Positions 31,001 to 38,377 of a stretch of 38,377 nucleotides of DNA are shown here, piece by piece; position 1 is the stretch's first letter, and the number at the start of each line of letters is the position of its first letter. Under the pieces are notes generated by a model. It did not search any database, was not told where the DNA came from, and was given only the letters and a program-made list of their open reading frames with translations. The translations under genes were made by a program, and so were the position numbers. The stretch comes from FCB group bacterium (GTDB taxonomy: Bacteria; Zixibacteria; MSB-5A5; GN15; JAAZOE01): assembly GCA_024231695.1 (NCBI GenBank), contig JAAEQF010000562.1:1-38377 (forward strand), in the 5' to 3' direction.

Positions 31001-33104
31001 ATAGAATATTCGCGTTACCGGCACCATCGCCGTTCATATCAAATGCCTGCAATCTGTCTCCATATGCAATAATCAGAATACCGTCATATATTACCGGTCG
31101 GCAATAGGGCAGAGACTGGCCGATACCGGGATAAGCCCAAAGCAGGTCTTGTTTGCAGCGGGCATTTCCGGTAGAATAAGACGAAGCCGATGTTCTCCGG
31201 AAATCGTGCCCGGCCGTAGGCCAATCCGATGACAGGCCGCAAGTCGGCGGGCTGACCGGGATGTAACAAACATCGATTTCAATTTTATGATTAAAATCTG
31301 CGGGTGAATTACTTTGGCCGGTCGAATACCACTCTGTGTTGTGTGGGGAATCACCATCCGGATAATGCCACCATCCCTGAGTATTGCCGCATAATCCATT
31401 ATCGCTGATAATCCAAACTCCGTCATTGAGATTGGACGCGGATGACTCAATACCTACATAGACAGGGCCGTCAAAAAGGAAGTCCAAATCGGTGATATCC
31501 ACCTCAACCATATCAGGGCTAAAGACATAATCATCGGGAGTGATTGTTATCGGAGTGATGGCAATATCACCCGGGATACCGCCGAAATCGTAACGGACGA
31601 CGATTTCGAGGTCGGTTGTGTACATTGTTGGTGAATCGCCCCAAGCGGTATCAGATCGTTCAAAACCGATTCTGATTTTTTCCAGACGGTTGCTTAAACC
31701 GGTGGGATTGAATTTTTGATATACTCCTGATCGGGTACCGGCCTCGTTGGGAACGCCGATAAAATAGTTCTCGCTGCAATACTGGCGGCGGGTTACGCAG
31801 GTTGAATACTCATCCTTGCACAGATCGGAATAAATCAATAGATTTGCATCACCCTCGTTGAACAGATGTTTTATCAAATACCAGTTACCGTCATATCCGG
31901 CGCCGGCCCGGGCGCTGGGACAGGCGCCATCGTCGGCCAGGGCCACCAGATAGGCATTGGGATCCTGGCTCAAATCGGCATTGAAACCAACATGGAATCC
32001 GGCATTGACAATAAGATCGCCGGGGATGGGAATATGGTTATATAGCGGAGGATACTCCGTGCCGGTAAAAACAAGTTCGGAGTAGGCAATATTGGTTTGA
32101 TATTTGATGTCGGTCAAATCGGGGAAACCGTTTACGCTGCCGGATACGAAAACATCCATTCCAGGTGTGCCCATGTCGGGTGAATCATCGTAGACGGCAA
32201 TGCCGACAGCTTTTAAAGTGCAGGCTCTATCAACGGAAAAGCGCATATTGAAATCGGTTACATTATAAGGAGGCGGTGTAGAATAAAGTCGGTATCCGAT
32301 TTCGGCGCATTCATAATTCTGTCGATAACACTCACTGTACGGAATTTCCGCGCAGCAGATATCAACTCCGATATTAAGGTCGGGACTGCCGGCCTCCCCG
32401 AACCAGTACCAGCCATCCATATCATCCAGCCATAAACTGAAACTATGCGTAGGACCGGAAGCAGCGGTTAAAACTATCTTATCCTGAGTGGGATCGGATA
32501 AGGCAACATAGACGTAAAAGCTTCGCCCATCAGTATATGTTAACGGATTGCCGTTATCAATAGTACTCAGGTCGAAGGCCACATATTGGGCGGTTGAGGG
32601 CAATTCAGAAAAAGGTACGGTAACACTTCCTCTTATGGTCCGGTCGTCGTCAGCGATCATAACGACCAGATCGGGAGACCCTTGATTGTAATCCGGAATC
32701 GTTGGATCAATACCGACATAGGCGGTTTTCAGGGTGCAGATTTGACCATTATATGAACTATGGCGAACGGCATAAATTGTACCTCCGGAATTCGAATAGG
32801 GCAGAGGCCACCATTCTTCATAGATGCCTTCCGAATAATCAATCAAATCGCAGTCAACGTCCGGAGGCCAAAATGTTGTGGGTGTGATAGGGTTGTTATC
32901 AAAGAACGTGCGTTCCAATATATTTTCATTGGTATCGCCGATAGGAGCATTACCCATTTCTGTCAAGGGAGCATTGGGATTGATTGATCGTATTTCATAG
33001 ACATCATCGAGATCGGTAGGTTGATCACCGGGAACATTGATTGTGGCCGAGAATAATGCGTGCGACAGAGCAAATACGAATAGCATAATGAACGAAACTC
33101 TCAT
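28047..33104 (-). CDS. Secreted giant protein with PQQ-like propeller and C-terminal dockerin
   Basis: The 1685-residue protein has a signal peptide (RVSFIMLFVFALSHALFSAT). The first ~600 residues hold repeated beta-sandwich modules (for example SPDLVVMIADDDRTIRGSVT and GIPGDIAITPITITPDDYVF), rich in Cys pairs. From about 620 a PQQ/BamB-like propeller follows (DWPTAGHDFRRTSAS, then blades such as VLFIGTIAGELWAINAATGQ). After another beta-rich region comes a C-terminal dockerin (about 1612-1672) with two Ca-binding loops: GDINGDRVINLSDVM and ADVDGSPGVTMGDVV. Dockerins bind cohesins or act as sorting modules. GGAGG sits five bases before ATG 33104. It is a single-gene unit enclosed by a 28-bp inverted repeat, and its 3' end abuts an integrase fragment. 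Cell-surface or extracellular function is well supported; the ligand is unknown. Confidence 0.87.
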   Translation of the reverse strand: MRVSFIMLFVFALSHALFSATINVPGDQPTDLDDVYEIRSINPNAPLTEMGNAPIGDTNENILERTFFDNNPITPTTFWPPDVDCDLIDYSEGIYEEWWPLPYSNSGGTIYAVRHSSYNGQICTLKTAYVGIDPTIPDYNQGSPDLVVMIADDDRTIRGSVTVPFSELPSTAQYVAFDLSTIDNGNPLTYTDGRSFYVYVALSDPTQDKIVLTAASGPTHSFSLWLDDMDGWYWFGEAGSPDLNIGVDICCAEIPYSECYRQNYECAEIGYRLYSTPPPYNVTDFNMRFSVDRACTLKAVGIAVYDDSPDMGTPGMDVFVSGSVNGFPDLTDIKYQTNIAYSELVFTGTEYPPLYNHIPIPGDLIVNAGFHVGFNADLSQDPNAYLVALADDGACPSARAGAGYDGNWYLIKHLFNEGDANLLIYSDLCKDEYSTCVTRRQYCSENYFIGVPNEAGTRSGVYQKFNPTGLSNRLEKIRIGFERSDTAWGDSPTMYTTDLEIVVRYDFGGIPGDIAITPITITPDDYVFSPDMVEVDITDLDFLFDGPVYVGIESSASNLNDGVWIISDNGLCGNTQGWWHYPDGDSPHNTEWYSTGQSNSPADFNHKIEIDVCYIPVSPPTCGLSSDWPTAGHDFRRTSASSYSTGNARCKQDLLWAYPGIGQSLPYCRPVIYDGILIIAYGDRLQAFDMNGDGAGNANILWAIKDMPVMGGSLYYAVAVKDGYVYFGGGDAQSINRANVYTGSDVDLDGYGMDLDALGNPLDPGAWSRNAQNGLNTTGKTIFSIPVILNIGGTDVLFIGTIAGELWAINAATGQEYTIDTPNPGDPGWETNPIMLDGKFSATLSSNGVDMLFAGTDSRDGKGSDYGTLYGINATTGSVVWARHGLHGSGLDYSSRNTPDKPSASVVEILQGLIGYDQTEDALYFRSSFVYSTEIPGGPSGMRYKVDASSGEILWSMGGRSYWPDGDLSVSGPVIGHNLVYFTAVPSWTDESQQTVAVTKQGGSIFWESDEAFDGTGFVEGALDCQPLESNLLYVGNTSGQFLAISTDDGTVRFEYNNPPGTEMNGSGIAIDSSHVIMTDRNGRVFCFSEQENRPRLRILTHNEYKMVPFFSPDHFQVEYHDVFMNNGCADLTGYLEAYEYGPAIRATSVRPDRIRRMAELADQIVTNDYPTLTKYVALNMNGYDSFEQSPFAKNDYSNLAAYAPPAWLNEIMVSSFDLAEGETFDVIFDVNGPMINRGTFPCYVQIIPSNEQYYPGSDLAPFVQLGVIGGCLEENSELIFGSESQNIIPVFNTGELGSQLATLLEIDGINDALYRGGLVFATSPHEIAFTFDSWHDDDPPDFWNTLVPDINCMQQSHPFVEGPEIMGYIWDETTYSPIEGYLSTVRYIDSVIDYDCEGTGWDWDNIHCDYDNDLTIGLMIDQGMYGAINEPILNNAVIYKLDITNRNSDSIPGVYIGALMDWDLVFSQSDIFLFDQDHSISWGVTCWGLQETGRVYGVGKIPLSHDPMIGVRTLDAPSAMWHEDHIALDSVYHWMTEVPGASWQELIDYNLPCDEYNLSDREAWYSFLGHHFGPNETYTFGFYIFGFNSVDPTDTAFFADYAILINQWAGFCRGDINGDRVINLSDVMAIYNMVVKDGPKPLFSHLADVDGSPGVTMGDVVRLADYWWGDAELVEGWILPSSCP

Positions 33105-33240
33105 AGGACCTCCGATTAATTAAGACTGTCGATACGAAGTCAATGAAGACATGTTTTTGCAGGACACCTGACAGTTTATATACAACAAGATAAGCGGTTA
33201 GATCAAAAAGTCAATGATAAAGAGAGGGATACCGGACAGG
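33105..33240. other. Upstream region of the dockerin gene
   Basis: This AT-rich 136-bp stretch must hold the promoter of the leftward dockerin gene. TTGACT-like hexamers are present on the minus strand, but no pair with a proper -10 is convincing. The ribosome site GGAGG is at 33109-33113 on the minus strand. Confidence 0.35.
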
Positions 33241-33268
33241 AATTGTCTACTTGACAGGGAAGCTTACG
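33241..33268 (-). repeat. 28-bp inverted repeat, right arm
   Basis: Exact reverse complement of 27896-27923. It lies 137 bp before the dockerin gene start and joins directly onto the serine-recombinase remnant. No target-site duplication is visible outside the two arms. Confidence 0.85.
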
Positions 33269-33269
33269 T

Positions 33270-34109
33270 CGATGGCGGGATTTATTTAAAAAGGGAATCC
33301 ATGAGCCTATAATAACAGAAGAATTGTTCAATCAGGTTCAAAGCCAATTGCATCGATTTGACAAACCAAGAAGCTCGAAACATCACTTTGCATTTCGTGG
33401 TCTATTAGTGTGTGGCTACTGTGGCTGCAAAATGACGGCACAAAAAATAAAAGGAGAATATATATACTATAACTGTACTGAAGCAAAAGGTAAATGCCCA
33501 CAGAAATATCATAAAGAAGAAGATGTGGCATTTAAACTCGGCGATGCGATCAAAGCAATCACCATTGATCCAGAAATAGTCGAGTGGATTATTATGGCGT
33601 TAAAAGAAAGCCATCACGATGAACAAGAATTTCATAAAAGTACAATAAAAGATATGCAGCGCGAGTTAGCAAAACTTGAAGGTCGAATAAAACTTATTTA
33701 TGAGGACAAACTTGATAGCAAAATCGACGATGAATTATGGCAATCTCTCCGTGAAAAATATTCAATAGAGATCGAGCTTATCAAGAAACGGATTGATAGG
33801 TGCCTGAATGCTAATATTGATTGCTATGAAAAAGGCTCGAAAATTCTAAGTTTGGCAGAATCCGCTTAATCTCAATATCTTACGAAGACTAATGATGAGA
33901 AACGAGAATTATTGAACTTTGTAGTTTCGAACTGTGCGGTGAAAGGGGATGAGTTCGTTTTCGAATATCGACAACTGTTTGATATACTTGCAGTTCATAA
34001 TGAAAGAATAACCAAACAAAAAGGTGAATTTAGTGATAATCCGCCAATCCATCAATTATGGCGTCCCTTCGTTGACGAACTTCGAACTTTCTTGCGATTA
34101 GCAGCCTGA
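33270..34109 (+). pseudogene. Large serine recombinase remnant (C-terminal half, in-frame stop)
   Basis: The frame encodes GIHEPIITEELFNQVQSQL, the end of the recombinase domain of large serine recombinases. A zinc ribbon follows (LLVCGYCGCKMTAQ with a second Cys pair at YYNCTEAKGKC), then a long coiled coil (DMQRELAKLEGRIKLIYEDK). A TAA at 33867-33869 interrupts it, but the same frame continues through SQYLTKTNDEKRELLNFVVS to the end at 34109, as in intact relatives. The N-terminal catalytic resolvase domain with its Ser nucleophile is missing, and the match stops where the inverted repeat begins. It is therefore a truncated and inactivated recombinase. The longest frame with a usable start is 33324-33869. 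Confidence 0.8.
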
Positions 34110-34385
34110 CCTAAATAACCAGTCGTGATTTTCTAATCCATACTCGTACAACATGTTACGCTTTGGCGAGAAGATAAACCCAAGTCTGGTATAGTTCACC
34201 TAAACCACTTAAAACCCCCAAACTGCCAATATGATGAAATTTATCACGCAATCTTCGAACTTCTTAGCCGGAGGAATGGCTTCCAATGAAGGTAAATTAA
34301 TGTATAATTTGTACAAAAATGATTGTATAAAATACTAAATACACATAAGAACAATATATTAAGAAAGTAACAATAATAGGAGATT
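34110..34385. other. AT-rich spacer before the RHS gene
   Basis: No gene is supported. The last 100 bp are strongly AT-rich and contain TATAAA-like elements (for example near 34327), which fits a promoter region for the RHS gene, but no well-spaced pair stands out. Confidence 0.4.
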
Positions 34386-34388
34386 ATG

Positions 34389-37300
34389 ATGAAATACCGT
34401 TTTATTCTCTTCTCTGCCATACTGGCGATTTGCCATATAGGCACTACTGCTGAGTACATCATACCGGAGGGATCGGCGACGGCCAGCAACGGGACTGAAG
34501 GTTTCGGCCTGTTAAATACGTTATCTCAAGACGATTCCTCTGCCGTTGATAATATTTTGGCCAATACTGTGGATTTATATTCGGGACAATACGCGGAATC
34601 GTTCCCTCTGGCATCATTGTCTGGGCGAGGTGGCCTGGGGTATGATTTAGTATTGAAGTATAACAGCAATGTATCACATACGGCAAAATCCGAAAACTAT
34701 AAGGCCCAGGCCTCTCCCTTTGGATTGGGTTTTAGTATTGATCGCCATTCAATCATCGTTGACCATAAAAGCACGACAATGCTTGAAGATGATAAGTATA
34801 GATTGCAGTCGGGTGGCGGGTCCACTGAATTAATCCAAGCCGAGGGCAACCGTTTTATCACGAAAAACGGCGATCCCTGGGTAATTACGCGCCATCTGGA
34901 TACAGTTGATAATACTCCTATTATCATTGGATGGACTATTCTCAAGGAAGACGGTACGGTTTATCAATATGGCGATATGACTGACAACTTCACATGCCCA
35001 GTTGCTACGCGGCTTATTCATCACTATGGAACCTATGTAGGCAATGGCGTCACCAATGACGATCAGCCCTATCCTTATCAATGGGATCTGAGGAAAATAT
35101 CCGATCCGGAAGGTTTGAATTGGATAGAGTTCTACTATCTAACTGACAATGCGCATCTTAGGGTACGAGATACCGCTTCCGGAAGTCTTGTGTATTCTGG
35201 CTACCCCTATACACGAGGTTCTTATCTTTTCGAAATACTAATGGCCGACAGTAATAGCGTCAGAATAATCTATGAAGACCGCAATGATGATTTGCAGTCA
35301 TTCTATGGTGTGAATAACTATGAATTCCTATATACGAAACGAGCCTCGCATGTAATCCGACTGAAACCGCGATACGACACGCTTATACGGTATTGCGATA
35401 CTTTGTACACGACAAAGTTTTTGTATGAGTACCTTAATGATGAAAATAGTCCATCACTGAATAAACTGGCCCTCAAACAAATTAACACTTATTCGAAGGA
35501 GGAGAGCGAAGAACTTCCGCCAACCAGTTTTATTTATCACGTCGAAAAAGACGATTGTGAATACGGACGTATCCATAAAGTGTGCTACCCTTTTGGGGCA
35601 TTAAAAGAGATATTCTATCGCGCAGTCGCCGACAGCGTTAATGTTTCTTTACTTGACACAGCTTTAGTTGAAAACCAAACATGGAATCTCTTTAAACCCG
35701 GTGGCTCAACACTTTATTCCAACAGCAATATGTTCTTTCATTACTCTAATGTTCCCGTTTATGGATGTTGGGATGGTTATTGGCATATTGACACAGCCAA
35801 TATTGATACATCGAAATATGATGTACATGAATGGGATGAGCCCGCGGTATCGAACGAAGATTGGATTGCCTACTATGATAGAGGCGAGGAAGAGATTATC
35901 GTCAAGCGATGGATGGGTGGTTATTGGAGAACTGATACCCTGGTCGGATCAATCGTTCGTAATTCCGGTGATAATGTGTATATGTCAGCCGGGACAGATT
36001 GTTTTGTCGTGGCTGTTGGACCATATGGACAGGCAGCTAACACTCCGTCCGAATGGACTAGATTTCTACATAGGGCATATTACTATTATTGGAATGGGAA
36101 CTATTGGGTACAATATCAGATATTTGATCCATCCGGTGTCGATCCTGATACATATAAGCTCTCCGCTGTAAAGGTTAATGTCAACACTTACGGTATATAT
36201 TGCTGGGATTACAAATATTATTCTGCAGGCAGTGATAACAACCACTACCGCGATACTGTAATCTTTGGTAAATATAATTATTCTACCGATAGTATTGCCA
36301 GCTATTCACAACCATGGGGCTGGTGTGGGGGGTATGATGGTGGTAGAGTCAGAATGGTTGTCGGTCCGGATATGGTTGCCTTTACCCATTCAGCATATAC
36401 TATATATGATAATCCATATATATATTACATTATACACTCGTATAATACTGTTGCCTACAGATGGGTGGACGATAATTGGTCTTTTACAGTATTTAGCTGG
36501 TATGATGAGGATCCAGATATGAAAACACGACGATTAGCTCTGCTATCAAATGGGTTTATAAATGCATTTTTAGGTCAATCTGAATTCATTTCTGTTTTCA
36601 GGGATGGAGATTCATTCAAAACGATATCAAATCCGGGTAATGGTTCCTATAGCAGAATGTGGACTTCTGGTCATTCGCTGATTATAGAAGGCGCAGGAGC
36701 AGATCACGAAATTAGAATATATGAGTGGGATGGTATTGACTGGGATTATGATCACCTTTTTAATTGGTATTTTGGAAGCGGTGAACCCGTTAGAGATGTT
36801 CAGCTTTTCCAGAATTCATACGCCTACGGACCGGGTGTCACCTTGAGACGCTATATGGGAAATCAGACATGGGAAGAAGATAGTATAGCAGAGTTTGTTG
36901 CCGAAAACAATCCATACGATTGGCAGGGTTGCCGGGCCTCAAGCTTCTATCTTGCCCGGCGTGCAGAATACGGTCTAGACCCAGGCGATGACACTAATTA
37001 TGTATATCTGTACAACAAATATTATGATGACAACTATAAGCGCTCTGTGCTTAACGCTCCGACTTGGGAGCAGGGAGGGAGTAATAACTCATCGGGATTC
37101 TATCCGCATGAAGAGTTTTTATATCAAGTAGACATGTTTAACTATACGGGTTACTACAAGAATGATATTTACGGCTATCGATATTTTGACAGGCAATTTA
37201 AAGGCAAGCCGCTGTATGTTATTGTCGATTCGATCGTTCTTCTGAATTTCGAGGAAGATGAAAATCCAACTATCCAGAAATTCAACTTCTTTGCCGGGAT

Positions 37301-38377
37301 GCTGGCTTCGGATGGCCTGACACCTCGATTTGCCAAAGCTGAAGTATCAACTCCGTACACAGCCAATGATGATGGCCCGGATGGATATACAAAATTCTAT
37401 TTCTACAACGATATTGACAGCGCAGGCTTTTATGACGCAGCAGTTTACGACTCGTCTTTAACCGACAGTATGTACTTCCCGGATATGGATAATGGCACAA
37501 TGTATCGAGTGGCAAATGGCGGATACCATTTGGATGGGCGTATTTATTATACTGAATCGTATTCGGTCGACAGCGAACAAACCGCAAATTTCCCCACCTA
37601 CACCTATAATTACTATTCTCTTCACAATGTGCCTGATTCAGAATTAGTAATTGACGTATATCGTATTCATCTTGACTCGACTAAACTTGAAAAAGGCAAT
37701 TTTTATTTCTGGACAAACTATGAGTACGATACATACAGCGGCCAAATTACTCGCAAACGCTCGTCTCACTTTCCAGCAAGCACATATATGGTTGAAGATT
37801 ATGTCTATGCTCATGCTGATTCGACCGGAGATAATTTGCTCACGGCCCGAGCAATGCTTGCGGATAACGCGATAAACCGAATTAAGATTGATTCCACGTA
37901 TTATGATTCGCTGGGAACGTGCCGACTATTGTCCAAGTCGGGAAGAAACTACGATTTAAACGGCGGTTGGGAATCGGTTCAGCATTATTCCTGGCGCGAT
38001 CTCAACGATCAGACGGAGATATTGGTGACGGATTCTGCGTATGCTTTCGATGATTTTGGAAATTTGTTGGGACGTATAAATGCTAATGGTGTGGTTTCTG
38101 CAAGCAAGTATGATAATCGTGGTTTGAAAATTATTGGTGAAGCATCCAATTGCAGACCGGAAGAATTTCTGGTTCAGGATTTTGAGCAAATTCCCCTGGA
38201 CTATACCGCTGGTTCTGGATGGGATGGTTGGCATCTTTGGAATGATGAATATGGAAATGGTCATCTGGATACTACTGATGCATTCACTGGCAAGGCTTGC
38301 TTCACAATAAAAAACGATGATGCCTCGGACCAAATTAATGAAAACAATTGGGGACCGGGCCGAACAATTATGGCATC
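34389..38377 (+). CDS. Secreted RHS/YD-repeat protein, partial (first 1329 codons)
   Basis: The frame is open from ATG 34389 to the right edge, so the gene is truncated by the window. A signal peptide (KYRFILFSAILAICHIGTTA) precedes an RHS/SpvB-like N-terminal region (VDLYSGQYAESFPL, GRGGLGYDLVLKYNS). The middle (about 430-900) is rich in Trp, Tyr and Asp with recurring strand patterns that resemble a propeller. Near 1218 typical YD-repeat sequence appears (FDDFGNLLGRINANGVVS, KYDNRGLK). From 1263 a carbohydrate-binding-like or lectin-like insert begins (DFEQIPLDYTAGSGWDGW). AGGAG at 34378-34382 is six bases before this ATG; an ATG at 34386 is in frame but only three bases from it. RHS proteins often carry a variable C-terminal toxin or adhesion domain, which here would lie beyond the edge. 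Confidence 0.82.
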   Translation, partial: MKYRFILFSAILAICHIGTTAEYIIPEGSATASNGTEGFGLLNTLSQDDSSAVDNILANTVDLYSGQYAESFPLASLSGRGGLGYDLVLKYNSNVSHTAKSENYKAQASPFGLGFSIDRHSIIVDHKSTTMLEDDKYRLQSGGGSTELIQAEGNRFITKNGDPWVITRHLDTVDNTPIIIGWTILKEDGTVYQYGDMTDNFTCPVATRLIHHYGTYVGNGVTNDDQPYPYQWDLRKISDPEGLNWIEFYYLTDNAHLRVRDTASGSLVYSGYPYTRGSYLFEILMADSNSVRIIYEDRNDDLQSFYGVNNYEFLYTKRASHVIRLKPRYDTLIRYCDTLYTTKFLYEYLNDENSPSLNKLALKQINTYSKEESEELPPTSFIYHVEKDDCEYGRIHKVCYPFGALKEIFYRAVADSVNVSLLDTALVENQTWNLFKPGGSTLYSNSNMFFHYSNVPVYGCWDGYWHIDTANIDTSKYDVHEWDEPAVSNEDWIAYYDRGEEEIIVKRWMGGYWRTDTLVGSIVRNSGDNVYMSAGTDCFVVAVGPYGQAANTPSEWTRFLHRAYYYYWNGNYWVQYQIFDPSGVDPDTYKLSAVKVNVNTYGIYCWDYKYYSAGSDNNHYRDTVIFGKYNYSTDSIASYSQPWGWCGGYDGGRVRMVVGPDMVAFTHSAYTIYDNPYIYYIIHSYNTVAYRWVDDNWSFTVFSWYDEDPDMKTRRLALLSNGFINAFLGQSEFISVFRDGDSFKTISNPGNGSYSRMWTSGHSLIIEGAGADHEIRIYEWDGIDWDYDHLFNWYFGSGEPVRDVQLFQNSYAYGPGVTLRRYMGNQTWEEDSIAEFVAENNPYDWQGCRASSFYLARRAEYGLDPGDDTNYVYLYNKYYDDNYKRSVLNAPTWEQGGSNNSSGFYPHEEFLYQVDMFNYTGYYKNDIYGYRYFDRQFKGKPLYVIVDSIVLLNFEEDENPTIQKFNFFAGMLASDGLTPRFAKAEVSTPYTANDDGPDGYTKFYFYNDIDSAGFYDAAVYDSSLTDSMYFPDMDNGTMYRVANGGYHLDGRIYYTESYSVDSEQTANFPTYTYNYYSLHNVPDSELVIDVYRIHLDSTKLEKGNFYFWTNYEYDTYSGQITRKRSSHFPASTYMVEDYVYAHADSTGDNLLTARAMLADNAINRIKIDSTYYDSLGTCRLLSKSGRNYDLNGGWESVQHYSWRDLNDQTEILVTDSAYAFDDFGNLLGRINANGVVSASKYDNRGLKIIGEASNCRPEEFLVQDFEQIPLDYTAGSGWDGWHLWNDEYGNGHLDTTDAFTGKACFTIKNDDASDQINENNWGPGRTIMA

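Noticed and set aside
27666..33165. Shared GCAGGACAC near 27666 and 33157 as outer repeats of the dockerin cassette
   Set aside because: Nine bases shared with no extension is expected by chance over this distance, and orientation does not fit the 28-bp inverted arms.

Overview
The window reads as chromosomal DNA of a Gram-negative bacterium of the FCB type. Evidence for this is a C-terminal FlgD-like/type IX-style tail (NYPNPFN...SGVYFYR) on a beta-propeller protein, a dockerin-terminated secreted giant, an outer-membrane beta-barrel protein and a secreted RHS/YD protein. A lineage such as Zixibacteria would fit, but that is inference. No rRNA, intact tRNA or CRISPR array was seen.

Layout. 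1-810 (-): N-terminal part of a polytopic membrane sensor running off the left edge. 1222-2193 (+): large protein with a NUDIX-like domain. 2413-3576 (-): WecB, UDP-GlcNAc 2-epimerase. 4050-13017: an AT-rich accessory block. It starts with a tRNA-3'-end-like attachment repeat and the 5' half of a tyrosine integrase, continues with a five-gene (+) envelope/secretion operon (SBBP-propeller protein, three small exported or membrane proteins, and a trypsin-like protease fused to an outer-membrane barrel), and ends with a second copy of the repeat and the 3' part of an integrase.

13337-27630 (+) is a GC-richer block that looks like one regulatory and metabolic unit. It encodes a soluble two-GAF histidine kinase, an NtrC-type sigma-54 activator, a near-consensus sigma-54 promoter with upstream dyads, NuoE with zinc-ribbon tail, a NuoF-GltD fusion, a small Fe-S subunit, a stand-alone glutamate-synthase FMN domain, a PEP/pyruvate-binding protein sharing the kinase's sensory domain, and a glutamate dehydrogenase homologue that has lost two of three conserved active-site lysines. 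I infer a flavin/Fe-S electron-transfer complex feeding a GOGAT-like reaction under nitrogen- or redox-responsive control.

27680-33268 holds a small excisionase-like HTH gene, another integrase fragment and a 1685-residue PQQ-propeller/dockerin protein. A perfect 28-bp inverted repeat lies near each end. 33270-34109 is a serine-recombinase pseudogene. 34389-38377 is the first 1329 codons of an RHS-type secreted protein that continues past the right edge.

The most novel items are the integrase-bounded propeller/protease envelope operon and the sigma-54-controlled redox/GOGAT operon with its degenerate dehydrogenase. All functions are inferred from sequence motifs read by eye; no search was run.
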